NCBI GenBank assembly: GCA_017557425.1
Contig: JAFYYU010000004.1
Span: forward strand, 248,001-312,000
Source: Muribaculaceae bacterium
Lineage (GTDB): Bacteria; Bacteroidota; Bacteroidia; Bacteroidales; Muribaculaceae
Direction of reading: 5' to 3'
Length of the DNA stretch: 64,000 bases
The notes under the pieces are model-generated. The model was not told where the DNA came from and made no database searches. It saw only the letters and a list, made by a program, of their open reading frames with translations. Positions 9,616 through 18,640 of this stretch are shown one piece after another; positions within the stretch are counted from its first letter, which is position 1, and each line of letters opens with the position of its first letter. The position numbers and the translations under genes are program-made.

Positions 9616-9644
9616 TTCTATCAGCTAGACAATAGAAGAAAGTA

Positions 9645-9683
9645 ATCGCCACGCTTCAATACTGAGGCGTGGCGATAATTTTG
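9645..9683 (+). terminator. Terminator of the flavodiiron-NfnAB operon
   Basis: Ten-bp perfect stem (ATCGCCACGC at 9645-9654 with 9667-9676), followed by AATTTT. It lies between convergent genes and may also stop minus-strand transcripts, though the T-tract is better on the plus strand. Confidence 0.75.
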
Positions 9684-9701
9684 CCGAATCAGGCAGATTT
9701 C

Positions 9702-10559
9702 TTACTTAACCATGATCTTCTTGCCATTGTGGATGTAGATGCCAGCAGGCAGATCATTTCCGTTGAATTTCTGACCCATCAGGTTGTAATAAACACCGTC
9801 CTGAGCGTTTGCAGCCTCGATTTCCTCTACGCTTGAGGGGGTATCCTCATAGGAGAAGTTGATGCGGGTAACGGGCAGTTCAACGTTGGTGCCGCAGCCC
9901 AGCATCGCGGTTGCATTGGGGAAGTCATTGCCCATAGCATAGTCAACAAAGCTGGTCCAGTTGTTGGTGTAAACCATAGCCTGGCTGCGGATGCCTGAGG
10001 TGTAGAATGGTGCATAGTCACTGCCCTCGGTGCAGTTGTCGTCATCTTGTGCGTCAAAGACTGCAGTAACGAGCAGGCCTTTACCCTTAGTGAGAGCGAA
10101 GGGTGCATTTGACAGGTCGAGCACTAACTCATAATCCTCATAGTAGAAGTCAAGCATCTCATAAACCTGAGTCTCCTGCAGGACAAGATTGTCGAATTCG
10201 AAGAACTGCTTAATGCCATCGTCATCCGTCTCAAATGCAGTAGCGTCAGTCTGCTGGAGGTAGAGCTTGATGTCACGGGTAATGTCCTCGTAAGCACCAG
10301 CATTGTTGAACTTGAACGACAACATGGTGATATTCACGTCTTTCTCGGCAATCTCGCCCAGCTCAGCGGGTGTGTAGATCATTTGAGCACCCGTGTGAGC
10401 AAGATAGAAGTTGGTGGGAGCCATGTCGAAATAGGAACCGTTGTAGGTCTCGGTAGCATTGTCAAAATCACCTACTTCAACAACGCCATAGTTTACATCG
10501 GCCTGAGCGGTAAACGTCATTGCAGCGATTGCTGCTAGAATCATGTAAAGTTTCTTCAT
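9702..10559 (-). CDS. Secreted protein with Prevotella-type C-terminal domain, function unknown
   Basis: A 285-residue exported protein. Signal peptide MKKLYMILAAIAAMTFTAQA; the acidic middle part looks like an all-beta domain but I recognise no catalytic motif. The last ~35 residues (VYYNLMGQKF...LPAGIYIHNGKKIMVK) are a short C-terminal domain common on secreted Prevotella and Muribaculaceae proteins, resembling type IX secretion sorting domains. It stands alone, with its own promoter and a ~100-nt leader. Surface or secreted location is inferred; no function is proposed. Confidence 0.85.
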   Translation of the reverse strand: MKKLYMILAAIAAMTFTAQADVNYGVVEVGDFDNATETYNGSYFDMAPTNFYLAHTGAQMIYTPAELGEIAEKDVNITMLSFKFNNAGAYEDITRDIKLYLQQTDATAFETDDDGIKQFFEFDNLVLQETQVYEMLDFYYEDYELVLDLSNAPFALTKGKGLLVTAVFDAQDDDNCTEGSDYAPFYTSGIRSQAMVYTNNWTSFVDYAMGNDFPNATAMLGCGTNVELPVTRINFSYEDTPSSVEEIEAANAQDGVYYNLMGQKFNGNDLPAGIYIHNGKKIMVK

Positions 10560-10663
10560 TGCACAAAAATTTTAATGGTTAATAAAAACAATATACTCAA
10601 ATAAAAATCTTTCGCGGCACAGGTATAAAAACCAAAGAGCAAAGGAACTCTTTATGAATGCTG

Positions 10664-10695
10664 CAAATATAAACAAAGAATCTTCATAAAACAAA
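10664..10695 (-). promoter_or_regulatory. Promoter of the secreted-protein gene
   Basis: Minus-strand TTTG (10692-10695), 20-nt spacer, TATATTTG (10664-10671). The ~100-nt leader starts with a small hairpin (AAAGAG/CTCTTT, 10634-10653), which may protect the 5' end. Confidence 0.7.
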
Positions 10696-10777
10696 CATAA
10701 GCATCAAAAAAACATGATTTTTTTAGCATCAAGCATGTTTTTGCCCGAAAGTCAAGTATAATTCTCTCATTTTTTTG

Positions 10778-10785
10778 TAGGTTTG
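10778..10785 (+). promoter_or_regulatory. -7 element upstream of the nhaC gene
   Basis: TAGGTTTG fits TAnnTTTG and lies 20 nt before the ATG at 10806. No clear -33 TTTG at the usual distance. Confidence 0.45.
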
Positions 10786-10805
10786 CAGACAAATTGAAGC
10801 AAGAT

Positions 10806-12278
10806 ATGAAGAATCCTGTAAATCCTCATCCTCTGGTAGCCATCATTCCTGTAGTGGTGCTTATTGCCTTGCTGGCCGTTGTCATTTCGTTGTTTGGAAG
10901 TGATTCGTTGAGTGGTGGCAGCCAGATAGCACTGATATTGGCCATGGCGGTTTGTGTACTCATTTCCACAGCATTCTATCATGTGCCATGGCGGGCGTTT
11001 GAGGAGCAGTTGAACAAGACGATGGGCGGTATCTTCATCACGTTGCTCATTTTGCTGTCGGTGGGTATGCTGGCAGGATCATGGATGATCAGCGGTGTCG
11101 TTCCAACCCTCATCTATTACGGTGTGCAGATTTTGTCGCCACGGTTTTTCCTGGTAAGCGCATGTCTCATCTGCGCATTGATTTCTCTGCTTTCGGGCAG
11201 TTCATGGACTACGATTGCCACCATTGGTGTGGCCTTGTTGGGCATTGGGCAGGCACTTGGGATGAGCGAAGCATGGACAGCGGGTGCCATTATTTCAGGC
11301 GCCTATTTCGGCGACAAGATGTCCCCGTTGAGCGACACGACGATATTGGCCTCGTCGGCAGCAAGGGTGGATATCTTCAAGCACATCCGTTACATGATGT
11401 ACACGACCGTTCCGACGATCACCATCACATTGATTATCTTCCTTATTGCAGGATTAGGGCTGCATAGTACGGGCACCCTTCACATCGAGGAATATACTAA
11501 GGGGCTTTCATCAACGTTCAATATTTCGGCATGGACATTACTTGTGCCTGTTGTGACAGGGGTGCTCATCGCACGGCAAGTTCCCTCCTGTATCGTATTG
11601 TTCATTTCTTCCATATTGGCCGGCGTAATGGCTCTTATCCTTCAACCGCACATCCTGTGTCAAATTGCTGATGATGCGTCATTAAGCCATGCCGCTGCCA
11701 TGGCAAAAGGCTTGGCCATTACCTTCTATGGCTCGACTGCTGTCGAGACAGGATCAGCGGCATTAAACGATTTGGTCTCGACAGGCGGTATGAAAGGCAT
11801 GCTGAATACCATTTGGCTGATTATCTGTGCCATGTGCTTCGGCGCCGCCATGGTTGCCAGTGGCATGATTTCCAGTATCACGCGTGTCATCATCCGTTGG
11901 GTACGCTCGCGTTTCACACTTGTTTCATCGACTGTGGGTACCGGTATTTTCCTGAACTTTACGACTGGAGACCAGTTCATCAGTATTGTCCTAACGGCCG
12001 ATATGTTCCGTGAAGTGTATCAACAAGAGGGCTATGAAGCGCGACTGCTGAGCCGAACGACCGAGGACGCTGCCACAGTCACATCGGTGCTTGTTCCCTG
12101 GAATACCTGCGGTATGACTCAGGCGACAGTGCTCGGGGTCCCCACCCTCACCTATCTGCCCTATTGTTTCTTCAATTACCTCAGCCCTCTGATGTCTATG
12201 TTTATTGCAGCCATCGGCTGGAAAATCAAGCGAGTTGCTTCCCAGCCGACGGAGTCTGAAGTATCTTTAGAAAACTGA
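10806..12278 (+). CDS. nhaC: Na+/H+ antiporter, NhaC family
   Basis: Inner-membrane antiporter exchanging Na+ for H+, or another NhaC-family exchange such as malate-Na+/lactate-H+. The 490 residues are almost entirely hydrophobic segments (about 11-12), with the family's conserved SGSSWTTIATIGVALLGIG and GAYFGDKMSPLSDTT motifs. Start set at ATG 10806; a TTG 12 nt upstream is in frame but less likely. It ends 8 nt from the convergent dipeptidase gene, with no room for a separate terminator. Confidence 0.93.
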   Translation: MKNPVNPHPLVAIIPVVVLIALLAVVISLFGSDSLSGGSQIALILAMAVCVLISTAFYHVPWRAFEEQLNKTMGGIFITLLILLSVGMLAGSWMISGVVPTLIYYGVQILSPRFFLVSACLICALISLLSGSSWTTIATIGVALLGIGQALGMSEAWTAGAIISGAYFGDKMSPLSDTTILASSAARVDIFKHIRYMMYTTVPTITITLIIFLIAGLGLHSTGTLHIEEYTKGLSSTFNISAWTLLVPVVTGVLIARQVPSCIVLFISSILAGVMALILQPHILCQIADDASLSHAAAMAKGLAITFYGSTAVETGSAALNDLVSTGGMKGMLNTIWLIICAMCFGAAMVASGMISSITRVIIRWVRSRFTLVSSTVGTGIFLNFTTGDQFISIVLTADMFREVYQQEGYEARLLSRTTEDAATVTSVLVPWNTCGMTQATVLGVPTLTYLPYCFFNYLSPLMSMFIAAIGWKIKRVASQPTESEVSLEN

Positions 12279-12286
12279 TTAATCTT

Positions 12287-13057
12287 TTATTTCCCCAGCA
12301 TCTTAACGGGAAAATTGAAGTAAGTGTCAGGGAACGGCTCATTGTCCAGGCGGAAGTGCCACCATTCATTATCCAACGGCAGGAAGCCGTGGCGCATCAT
12401 GGCCGAGCGCAACACCATGCGGTTGTAGAACTGAACCGACGTGAATGCGCTGTCGGTTTGCACAAAGTCCAGCGTCTCGGGATTGCCGCCACCATAGTCG
12501 GGATGACTCTCGGGCCCGAACCAGTCAAAAGTACCGCCCATATCCAGTTCCTTGCCGGTTTTCATGTCCACCAGCGTCAAATCGACTGTTGAGCCGCGTG
12601 AGTGCCCACTCTTCTCGGCAACATATTCTCCATCAAACACCTGTTTTTTAGTCAGATAAGGGTAGAAATAGGCCTTGGTGATGGTATCATTGGGATCCTG
12701 TGCCCATCGCAAGAAATGGTCCACGCCTCGTTGAGGGCGATAGGCATCATAAATCTTCAGGCAATAACCGTGATACCTCAGGTCGTCACTCACTGCCTTC
12801 AAGCTGTCGGCAGCGATTTTGGTCATCAGAGCAATCGGCTCCTCATAGCCGTCGATGCGTGCTCCCACAAAATTATAGGTGCTGTAGTAACGTATTTCCA
12901 AAATGACGTCGGGGATGACATCAGTGATGTTTACAAACTGGCTGGAGTCTAAAGTCTTGTCTTTCAATTGGGTTACATCCTGAGCACTCTTGCAGGAAGT
13001 CATCAAACTACCAATCAAGAGGGCTGCGACAAGAATCCTATAAGAAATATTCTTCAT
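12287..13057 (-). CDS. D-alanyl-D-alanine dipeptidase, VanX-like M15 family lipoprotein
   Basis: Zinc peptidase that cleaves D-Ala-D-Ala, probably for recycling wall-derived dipeptide. Lipobox LMTSC puts Cys22 at the mature N-terminus, so it is a periplasmic lipoprotein. Zinc ligands are visible: H152 and D159 in SGHSRGSTVDL and H234 in EWWHF, with catalytic E231. Last gene of the four-gene minus-strand operon from 15177. The genomic neighbourhood is housekeeping, so it is not evidence for vancomycin resistance; chromosomal DdpX/VanX-like enzymes are common. Confidence 0.92.
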   Translation of the reverse strand: MKNISYRILVAALLIGSLMTSCKSAQDVTQLKDKTLDSSQFVNITDVIPDVILEIRYYSTYNFVGARIDGYEEPIALMTKIAADSLKAVSDDLRYHGYCLKIYDAYRPQRGVDHFLRWAQDPNDTITKAYFYPYLTKKQVFDGEYVAEKSGHSRGSTVDLTLVDMKTGKELDMGGTFDWFGPESHPDYGGGNPETLDFVQTDSAFTSVQFYNRMVLRSAMMRHGFLPLDNEWWHFRLDNEPFPDTYFNFPVKMLGK

Positions 13058-13067
13058 TGTACAACTA

Positions 13068-13706
13068 TTAAAGAAATGGATTAAACAATTTTTCGTCGGC
13101 AACGGTGGTGGTGGGTCCATGACCTGATGCGATAACGGTCTCGTCAGGCAAAGTCATCACCTTTTCACGGATGCTGTTGAGTAGTTGCGCCATATCGCCA
13201 CCCATGAGGTCGGTGCGGCCAATACTGCGGTTGAAGATAGTGTCGCCCGAGATGAGCAGACTGCTCTCGGGCAGATAGAATGCCAGTCCGCCTGGAGAAT
13301 GCCCGGGAACATGCAGCACTTGGATGATTTCACTGCCCAAGGGGAGAGTATCACCATCCTTGAGGTTACGGTCGATGGTTAACGCATCACACTCGATCTT
13401 GAGATGGAAATATGACACTTGCTCAGGCAGTTCCATACCCAATGCAGCATCCAACTCGCTACCGCATACGTCAGCACCTGTCTGGTCTGCCAACCATCGG
13501 GCGCTGGTAACGTGATCAAGATGCAAGTGAGTGAGCAGGATATGCTTCACCTTTAATTCCTTTTCGTCTATAAACTTGGTCACCATCTCGCGCTCGGCAT
13601 CACGCATCATGCCCGGGTCAACAACCACGGCCTCGTGTGAAGCCTCGTCCCACAGGATATACATGTTCTCGCCAAACGGGTTGACGGTCATCATCGTTGC
13701 ATTCAT
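13068..13706 (-). CDS. MBL-fold metallo-hydrolase, glyoxalase II-like
   Basis: Cytoplasmic metallo-beta-lactamase-fold hydrolase of 212 aa. Metal ligands: H60-x-H62-x-D64-H65 in THLHLDHV, a histidine in PGHSPGG, aspartate in SGDTIF and a histidine in SGHGPTT. Similar short proteins are annotated as hydroxyacylglutathione hydrolase-like, but the substrate is unknown. The start codon overlaps the rsmG stop by 4 bp, so the two are translationally coupled. Confidence 0.9.
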   Translation of the reverse strand: MNATMMTVNPFGENMYILWDEASHEAVVVDPGMMRDAEREMVTKFIDEKELKVKHILLTHLHLDHVTSARWLADQTGADVCGSELDAALGMELPEQVSYFHLKIECDALTIDRNLKDGDTLPLGSEIIQVLHVPGHSPGGLAFYLPESSLLISGDTIFNRSIGRTDLMGGDMAQLLNSIREKVMTLPDETVIASGHGPTTTVADEKLFNPFL

Positions 13707-14323
13707 AATGGCAGATAGAGTATCTTTTTGGTTTTGAAAAAGTCTTCTTTAAAGTAGCTAGACAATTCGTCAATGAGCACTTGGTTGCGGTATTTGGCAA
13801 CCTCACCGCTCAAGTCACCACCCTTTAGGCAGATCAGTCCGTTGGGCACGGCATTGTGATCCTCACGAGCAATCAGTCGCTTAACCAGTGGCACCATGTC
13901 GCCCAAGTCCATTACCGCACGGCTCACCACGAAATCGAACTTGCCCTTCACTTCCTTGACGTCGCCATGCTGGAATGTGACATTGGTCAACCCGATGCGC
14001 TCAGCGATGTCCTGTGCCACTTTCAGCTTCTTGCCGATACGGTCCACCAGATGGAAGGTCACCTCAGGGTAATACACAGCCAGAGGAATGGCGGGAAAAC
14101 CGCCACCTGTTCCCAAATCCATAACCCGTGTTCCAGGGGTGAACTTGACAAACTTGACCAGTCCCAAGGAGTGCAGGATGTGGTTAATCTCCAGGTTTTC
14201 GATGTCCTTGCGTGAGATGACGTTAATTTTCGCGTTCCACTCGGGATAGAGCTCCTCAAGTTGAGCCATCTGCTCACGCTGTCGCTCATTCAGTTCAGGA
14301 AAATATTTGAGAATGTATTCCAT
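13703..14323 (-). CDS. rsmG: 16S rRNA (guanine-527 N7)-methyltransferase
   Basis: SAM-dependent methyltransferase that modifies G527 of 16S rRNA. The SAM motif VMDLGTGGGFPAIPLA and the family-typical FDFVVSRAV are both present; length 206 aa is typical. Start ATG 14323 gives the common N-terminus MEYILKYFPELNERQ. Second gene of the operon, 8 nt after the DUF3298 gene. Confidence 0.95.
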   Translation of the reverse strand: MEYILKYFPELNERQREQMAQLEELYPEWNAKINVISRKDIENLEINHILHSLGLVKFVKFTPGTRVMDLGTGGGFPAIPLAVYYPEVTFHLVDRIGKKLKVAQDIAERIGLTNVTFQHGDVKEVKGKFDFVVSRAVMDLGDMVPLVKRLIAREDHNAVPNGLICLKGGDLSGEVAKYRNQVLIDELSSYFKEDFFKTKKILYLPL

Positions 14324-14331
14324 CTCATGTG

Positions 14332-15177
14332 TTAATTCAGACGCTCGATAATGCTGTTGTCACACAGGAAGTCTCCCAGTTCACCATAAGGAATGGTGAT
14401 CTTGGGCTCGCCAACGGCCTCAACGGCCAACTCGTTAGGCAAGTAGCTCCATGTCACACCGTTATCTTCAAAATAGAAATTGCGCGACACGGTGATATTT
14501 TCCACATTGAAATAGCCCAAATCGTTCAACTGCTCATTTCCTGTGACATTGTTCTGTTTGAGCAATTGCTGCTTGAGCAGTTGGCACACGTCGGCGACAG
14601 CATCATCACGGAACAGGCGGTTCACATCGATAAACGTCTGAGTCTCTACATCAAAACTGTAATAACGGTGGGTTACCGAAGTCACCTTGCTGTTTTTCTT
14701 CACTACATCCACGCGCTCAAATGTCACCACCCCATTCTTGTTGTAGATAGGGGTGATACGAGTGCTGGTGGCATAGGTGAGCGTTGAAAACTCATCGACT
14801 TCTTCGGTTTCATTCTCATCCATGGGCTCATCCATAAAGTCATACTGGTGCATACTGTTGGCCACCACCTGACGCATGGCATCCTGCAGCGAAAGAGAGT
14901 CGCCGGATTCAAGCACATAAGCCGCAAACAATCGTTGCAAACTGTCCACCGCCATGTTATTCCACGTGGACACGGGATAATCGATGGTTGCATCGGCCAC
15001 AATCGTGCATCGCTCGCCATTCGAGAGTTTGAAAGTCGATTTGTCGTTTAATTGCTGTGTTTTCAGCGTTACGGCGGGTTTGCCATCACCGGTCTTGCCC
15101 TTGCCCGTCTTTCCGCACGAGCCAACTAACATTGTGAAAGACAGCAGTATAACTATTGAGAAGAAATTGATTTTCAT
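14332..15177 (-). CDS. DUF3298/DUF4163 (RsiV-like) lipoprotein
   Basis: Predicted lipoprotein: lipobox LVGSC after a hydrophobic segment. The N-terminal half matches the DUF4163 style and the C-terminal half the DUF3298 style (FIDVNRLFRDDAVADVCQLL; SYLPNELAVEAVGEPKITIPYGEL), the fold seen in the RsiV ectodomain. There is no transmembrane anchor or sigma factor gene nearby, so an anti-sigma role is unlikely. First gene of the operon; TACCTTAG upstream on the minus strand near 15211-15218 may be its -7 element. Confidence 0.85.
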   Translation of the reverse strand: MKINFFSIVILLSFTMLVGSCGKTGKGKTGDGKPAVTLKTQQLNDKSTFKLSNGERCTIVADATIDYPVSTWNNMAVDSLQRLFAAYVLESGDSLSLQDAMRQVVANSMHQYDFMDEPMDENETEEVDEFSTLTYATSTRITPIYNKNGVVTFERVDVVKKNSKVTSVTHRYYSFDVETQTFIDVNRLFRDDAVADVCQLLKQQLLKQNNVTGNEQLNDLGYFNVENITVSRNFYFEDNGVTWSYLPNELAVEAVGEPKITIPYGELGDFLCDNSIIERLN

Positions 15178-15295
15178 TCCAGTTCAGTTTAGTTTATCTA
15201 TATAATCACGCTAAGGTACGACAAAAATAACGAAAACCAAGTTGAGAAATGGTTTTTTTTACCGATATTTGCAAAAAATAATTCCAGCCAGAACT

Positions 15296-16126
15296 ATGAA
15301 GATTGGAGAATTCAACGAGTTACGCATCAGCCGAACGGTCGATTTCGGTGCCTATCTGACAGATGAGGACACCCATGAAGTGCTATTGCCCAAGCGATAC
15401 CTCACACCCGACATGAAGGTGGGCGACACCATCCGTGTGTTTGTGTACAACGACAGCGAGAACCGCCCTGTGGCGACGACCGAAGTTCCCAAAGCGGTTG
15501 TCGGCGATTTTGCGCTCATGCGCGTCAAGGCGGTGAACAAGGTGGGGGCCTTTCTGGATTGGGGCTTGGTAGCTAAAGACCTTCTCGTGCCCTTCAGCGA
15601 GCAGCGCGTGGACATGCAGGCAGGTCGCAGCTATATCGTGCGCGTTTATCTTGACCCTGCCAGCCAGCGCATCGTTGCAAGTGCCAAACTCGCCAAATTC
15701 CTTAACCAGACCGAGCCTGATTACTATCATCGTGAGCGCGTTGAGGTGCTTGTGGTACAGCGCAGCGACTTGGGCTATCGCGTCATCATCAATAACGAAC
15801 ACTGGGGGCAGATTTACCAGAACGAGATCTATCAGAATGTGAACATTGGAGACCGTCTGGAAGCCTATGTCAAGCAGGTGCGTCCTGACGGCAAGATCGA
15901 TGTCACCCTAGCCAAGATAGAAAAGATGCGCGTTGACGACCTCGCCGACCGCATTGAGGATTACCTCAAGAGCCATGGCGGTGAAATGACTCTCACCGAC
16001 AAAAGCTCACCTGAGGATATCAACAAAGCCTTTGAGTGCAGCAAGAAAGACTTCAAGAAAGCCCTTGGGCTGCTCTACAAGCAGCAGAAAGTCACCCTAG
16101 GCGATACCGTGAAACTGAATCAATGA
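15296..16126 (+). CDS. S1-domain RNA-binding protein, CvfB-like
   Basis: Cytoplasmic RNA-binding protein of 276 aa. Tandem S1-like OB folds (about residues 5-65, 70-130 and 140-215; note GDFALMRVKAVNKVGAFLDWG) are followed by a winged-helix segment at the C-terminus (about 220-276). This is the architecture of CvfB of Gram-positive bacteria; Bacteroidetes members are often mislabelled GntR regulators. Start ATG 15296 matches the family N-terminus MKIGEFNELRI. Upstream GATATTTG (15264-15271) is a near-consensus -7. The GH29 gene follows after 7 nt. Confidence 0.88.
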   Translation: MKIGEFNELRISRTVDFGAYLTDEDTHEVLLPKRYLTPDMKVGDTIRVFVYNDSENRPVATTEVPKAVVGDFALMRVKAVNKVGAFLDWGLVAKDLLVPFSEQRVDMQAGRSYIVRVYLDPASQRIVASAKLAKFLNQTEPDYYHRERVEVLVVQRSDLGYRVIINNEHWGQIYQNEIYQNVNIGDRLEAYVKQVRPDGKIDVTLAKIEKMRVDDLADRIEDYLKSHGGEMTLTDKSSPEDINKAFECSKKDFKKALGLLYKQQKVTLGDTVKLNQ

Positions 16127-16133
16127 TTGATAC

Positions 16134-17594
16134 ATGAAGCATCGTTTACTCTATATTATTGTTCTGGCATCTTGTTGCTTATCGGCGATGGCCGACAACA
16201 ATAGTGCGCCAGAGCCTTGTTATCCGATACCCTCACCCCAGCAGGTGGCTTGGCAGCAGTTGGAGATTTATGCCTTTATCCACTTCGGGCTCAACACGTT
16301 CAATGACATGGAATGGGGCTATGGCGACACGCCTGCAGCCACATTCAACCCTACCCGACTCGACTGTGAGCAATGGGTGCAGACCCTGGTCAAGGGCGGC
16401 ATGAAGGGCGTGATCCTCACGTGCAAGCACCATGACGGTTTTTGCCTGTGGCCTACAAAATACACCGATTACAATGTAGCCAATTCCCCTTACAAGGGCG
16501 ATGTGGTGCGGGAATTGTCGGACGCCTGCAAGAAATACGGCATCAAGTTCGGCGTTTACCTCTCGCCGTGGGATAGGCATCAGGCCAGCTACGGCACGCC
16601 CGAATATGTCACCTATTATTACAACCAGCTGGAGGAGCTGATGACGCAGTATGGGGACATTTTCGAGGTGTGGTTTGACGGAGCCAACGGCGGTGACGGC
16701 TGGTACGGCGGTGCCAACGAGAAGCGCGAGATTGACCGCAGCACCTATTATAACTATCCCAAGGCCTGGGGCATTGTCAATCGGCTGCAGCCCAATGCCA
16801 TCATCTTCTCGGACGGCGGTCCCGGTTGCCGTTGGGTGGGCAACGAGAAAGGCTTTGCCAACCCGACCAACTGGTCTTTTCTGCGCATGAAGGAAGTCTA
16901 TCCTGGCTACCCTGCCTATGAGGAACTGCAGTCGGGCCATGCCGATGGCGACGGCTGGTGTGCCAGTGAGTGCGACACCAGTATTCGTCCAGGGTGGTTC
17001 TATCACGAGAAAGAAGACACCCTGGTCAAGACGGTTGATCAACTGCTGGATTTGTACTATCGCAGCGTGGGCCACAACGGCACCTTGCTACTCAACTTCC
17101 CTGTAGATAAAGAAGGTTTGATCCACCCCACAGACTCGGCAACCCTTTCCGCATGGCGGGAGCGCATCGACAGTGAACTGGGCCATAACCTGTTGGCCGG
17201 AGCAAAATTCACGGCAACCGACACGCGCAACAACAATTATAGCGCTGCCTTGATGGGCGATGGCGATTATAATACCTATTGGGCGGCTAGCGATGATATT
17301 ACCGCTGCCGACATCATCATCAAGACGAAGAAGGATGTCACGCTCGACTGCATCATGCTGCAGGAGTATATTCCGCTAGGACAACGTGTCAAAGAGTTTG
17401 TCATCGAGTACAAGACATGCTGCGGCAAATGGGTGCCTGTCATCGTTGACGAGGAAACGACGACTATCGGCTATAAGCGCATCGTGCGCTTCCACGAGAA
17501 AACGGCCGACGAGTGGCGCATCCGCATCCTTGATGCCCGCGCCTGCCCATGCATCAACAACATCGAAGGGTATTATAGAGATAATAGAGATTAG
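16134..17594 (+). CDS. Alpha-L-fucosidase, GH29
   Basis: Exported exo-fucosidase releasing alpha-L-fucose from glycans. Signal peptide MKHRLLYIIVLASCCLSAMA; the catalytic barrel follows, with nucleophile D182 in FEVWFDGANG and the substrate-binding HFGLNTF and KHHDGFCLWPTKY motifs. A C-terminal beta-sandwich region (about 365-480) resembles a discoidin-like module. The last residues (YYRDNRD) are encoded by the start of an AT-rich repeat tract and look non-conserved. It follows the S1 gene by 7 nt, so it is probably co-transcribed. With the GH20 enzyme this suggests use of host or mucin-type glycans. Confidence 0.94.
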   Translation: MKHRLLYIIVLASCCLSAMADNNSAPEPCYPIPSPQQVAWQQLEIYAFIHFGLNTFNDMEWGYGDTPAATFNPTRLDCEQWVQTLVKGGMKGVILTCKHHDGFCLWPTKYTDYNVANSPYKGDVVRELSDACKKYGIKFGVYLSPWDRHQASYGTPEYVTYYYNQLEELMTQYGDIFEVWFDGANGGDGWYGGANEKREIDRSTYYNYPKAWGIVNRLQPNAIIFSDGGPGCRWVGNEKGFANPTNWSFLRMKEVYPGYPAYEELQSGHADGDGWCASECDTSIRPGWFYHEKEDTLVKTVDQLLDLYYRSVGHNGTLLLNFPVDKEGLIHPTDSATLSAWRERIDSELGHNLLAGAKFTATDTRNNNYSAALMGDGDYNTYWAASDDITAADIIIKTKKDVTLDCIMLQEYIPLGQRVKEFVIEYKTCCGKWVPVIVDEETTTIGYKRIVRFHEKTADEWRIRILDARACPCINNIEGYYRDNRD

Positions 17595-17624
17595 ATAATA
17601 GATATTAGATAGCAGATAATAGAT
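17570..17624. repeat. Degenerate AT-rich tandem repeat
   Basis: Imperfect repeats of the type GATAATAGATATTA span the end of the GH29 gene and the gap before the next gene. The GH29 stop codon lies inside it. Similar GATTAGTGATTAGAG repeats occur at 61420-61445. Confidence 0.6.
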
Positions 17625-18461
17625 ATGGAGAATGTGAGTGAACGTGCTTTGCGCATTGCTGAGGAGATTAACCGACGCACAACATGTGAGCATTACCGAC
17701 TGGTCTTGAACGAGGAGCGCCAACCTGCCATTACGGGCAGTAAGATTGGCGGTATTCCCTACTGGCCTGCCGATAAGGAGTTCCCTGTGGATGAAAAGGG
17801 TAATAAAATGCTCATGGTCATGCAGATTAACTGTGCCGAAGCGGGCTTGGGTTCTCCCCTGCCCCAACAAGGCCTGTTGCAGTGGTTTATCAGCCTGGAT
17901 TCTGAACTCATGTACGGCTGTAAGGGCAACTACGACGATGATGGCAAAGGCTTCAAGATCGTCTATCACGAGCGCATTGACGAGAACGTCGCTCCACTCG
18001 ATGTGCCCACCCACAACAGCGTGGAGGAACAACTCACACCCGTTAAGCGTGAGGTAGCTATTGATGTGGTGGCTGAAGAAACCTCGATGGGCGTGAATAA
18101 CGGTTTGTTTAATAATATGTTCTTTGATATCGTCAAGGAAATCACGGGCGTTGAGCACACCGACAAAATGTGGTATGAATATCTGGATAACGACGATTGC
18201 CTGTATTTTGAGAAGAACCTGGGCATGCCGCGTTCCCGTCATCAGATGCTAGGCTATCCAGTCTTTTCGCAGGATGACGCTCGTCGAAACATCTCCCGTG
18301 ACGACACCCTGCTGTTCCAGCTCGACTCGCAATTCTCCACCGTTGACCGCAAAGAAGTGGTCATGTGGGGAGATATGGGCAGCGGCTTCATCTTCATCAA
18401 CCGTGAAGACCTCGCCGCCCTCGACTTCTCACGCTGCTACTACTGCTGGGACTGCGGATAA
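17625..18461 (+). CDS. YwqG-family protein (DUF1963)
   Basis: Cytoplasmic 278-residue protein of the YwqG/DUF1963 family, function unknown. Typical features are the SKIGGIPYWPADKEFP entry, the MQINCAEAG strand, and the late LLFQLDSQ...WGDMGSGFIFINREDL region. It ends in CYYCWDCG, which holds three closely spaced cysteines. It lies 30 nt after the fucosidase gene across the AT-rich repeat, so co-transcription is plausible. Confidence 0.88.
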   Translation: MENVSERALRIAEEINRRTTCEHYRLVLNEERQPAITGSKIGGIPYWPADKEFPVDEKGNKMLMVMQINCAEAGLGSPLPQQGLLQWFISLDSELMYGCKGNYDDDGKGFKIVYHERIDENVAPLDVPTHNSVEEQLTPVKREVAIDVVAEETSMGVNNGLFNNMFFDIVKEITGVEHTDKMWYEYLDNDDCLYFEKNLGMPRSRHQMLGYPVFSQDDARRNISRDDTLLFQLDSQFSTVDRKEVVMWGDMGSGFIFINREDLAALDFSRCYYCWDCG

Positions 18462-18572
18462 ACTAAAAACTACGAATTTCACGAATTTGACTAATTAGCA
18501 TCCGCTTTCAATTGTTACGAATTCTGATTAGTCTGATTTTTCTGATCCTGGTGAGGGTGTGGTAAATATCGA

Positions 18573-18612
18573 GAGCGCCGTGACGTTGTTGTCGCGGCGC
18601 TCTTGATTATTT
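18573..18612 (+). terminator. Terminator after the YwqG gene
   Basis: GAGCGCCG (18573-18580) pairs with CGGCGCTC (18595-18602), followed by TTGATTATTTA. The preceding 100 nt contain short ACGAATTT-type repeats and no gene. Confidence 0.65.
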
Positions 18613-18640
18613 AGGGAATGCGTTTACTCAATCCAGGGGA

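Noticed and set aside
12287-13057. Vancomycin-resistance gene vanX
   Set aside because: Lipoprotein signal and housekeeping operon; no vanH, vanA or regulator genes. A chromosomal D-Ala-D-Ala dipeptidase is the simpler reading.
14332-15177. Anti-sigma factor RsiV
   Set aside because: Lipobox and no transmembrane segment or cytoplasmic part; no sigma factor gene next to it.
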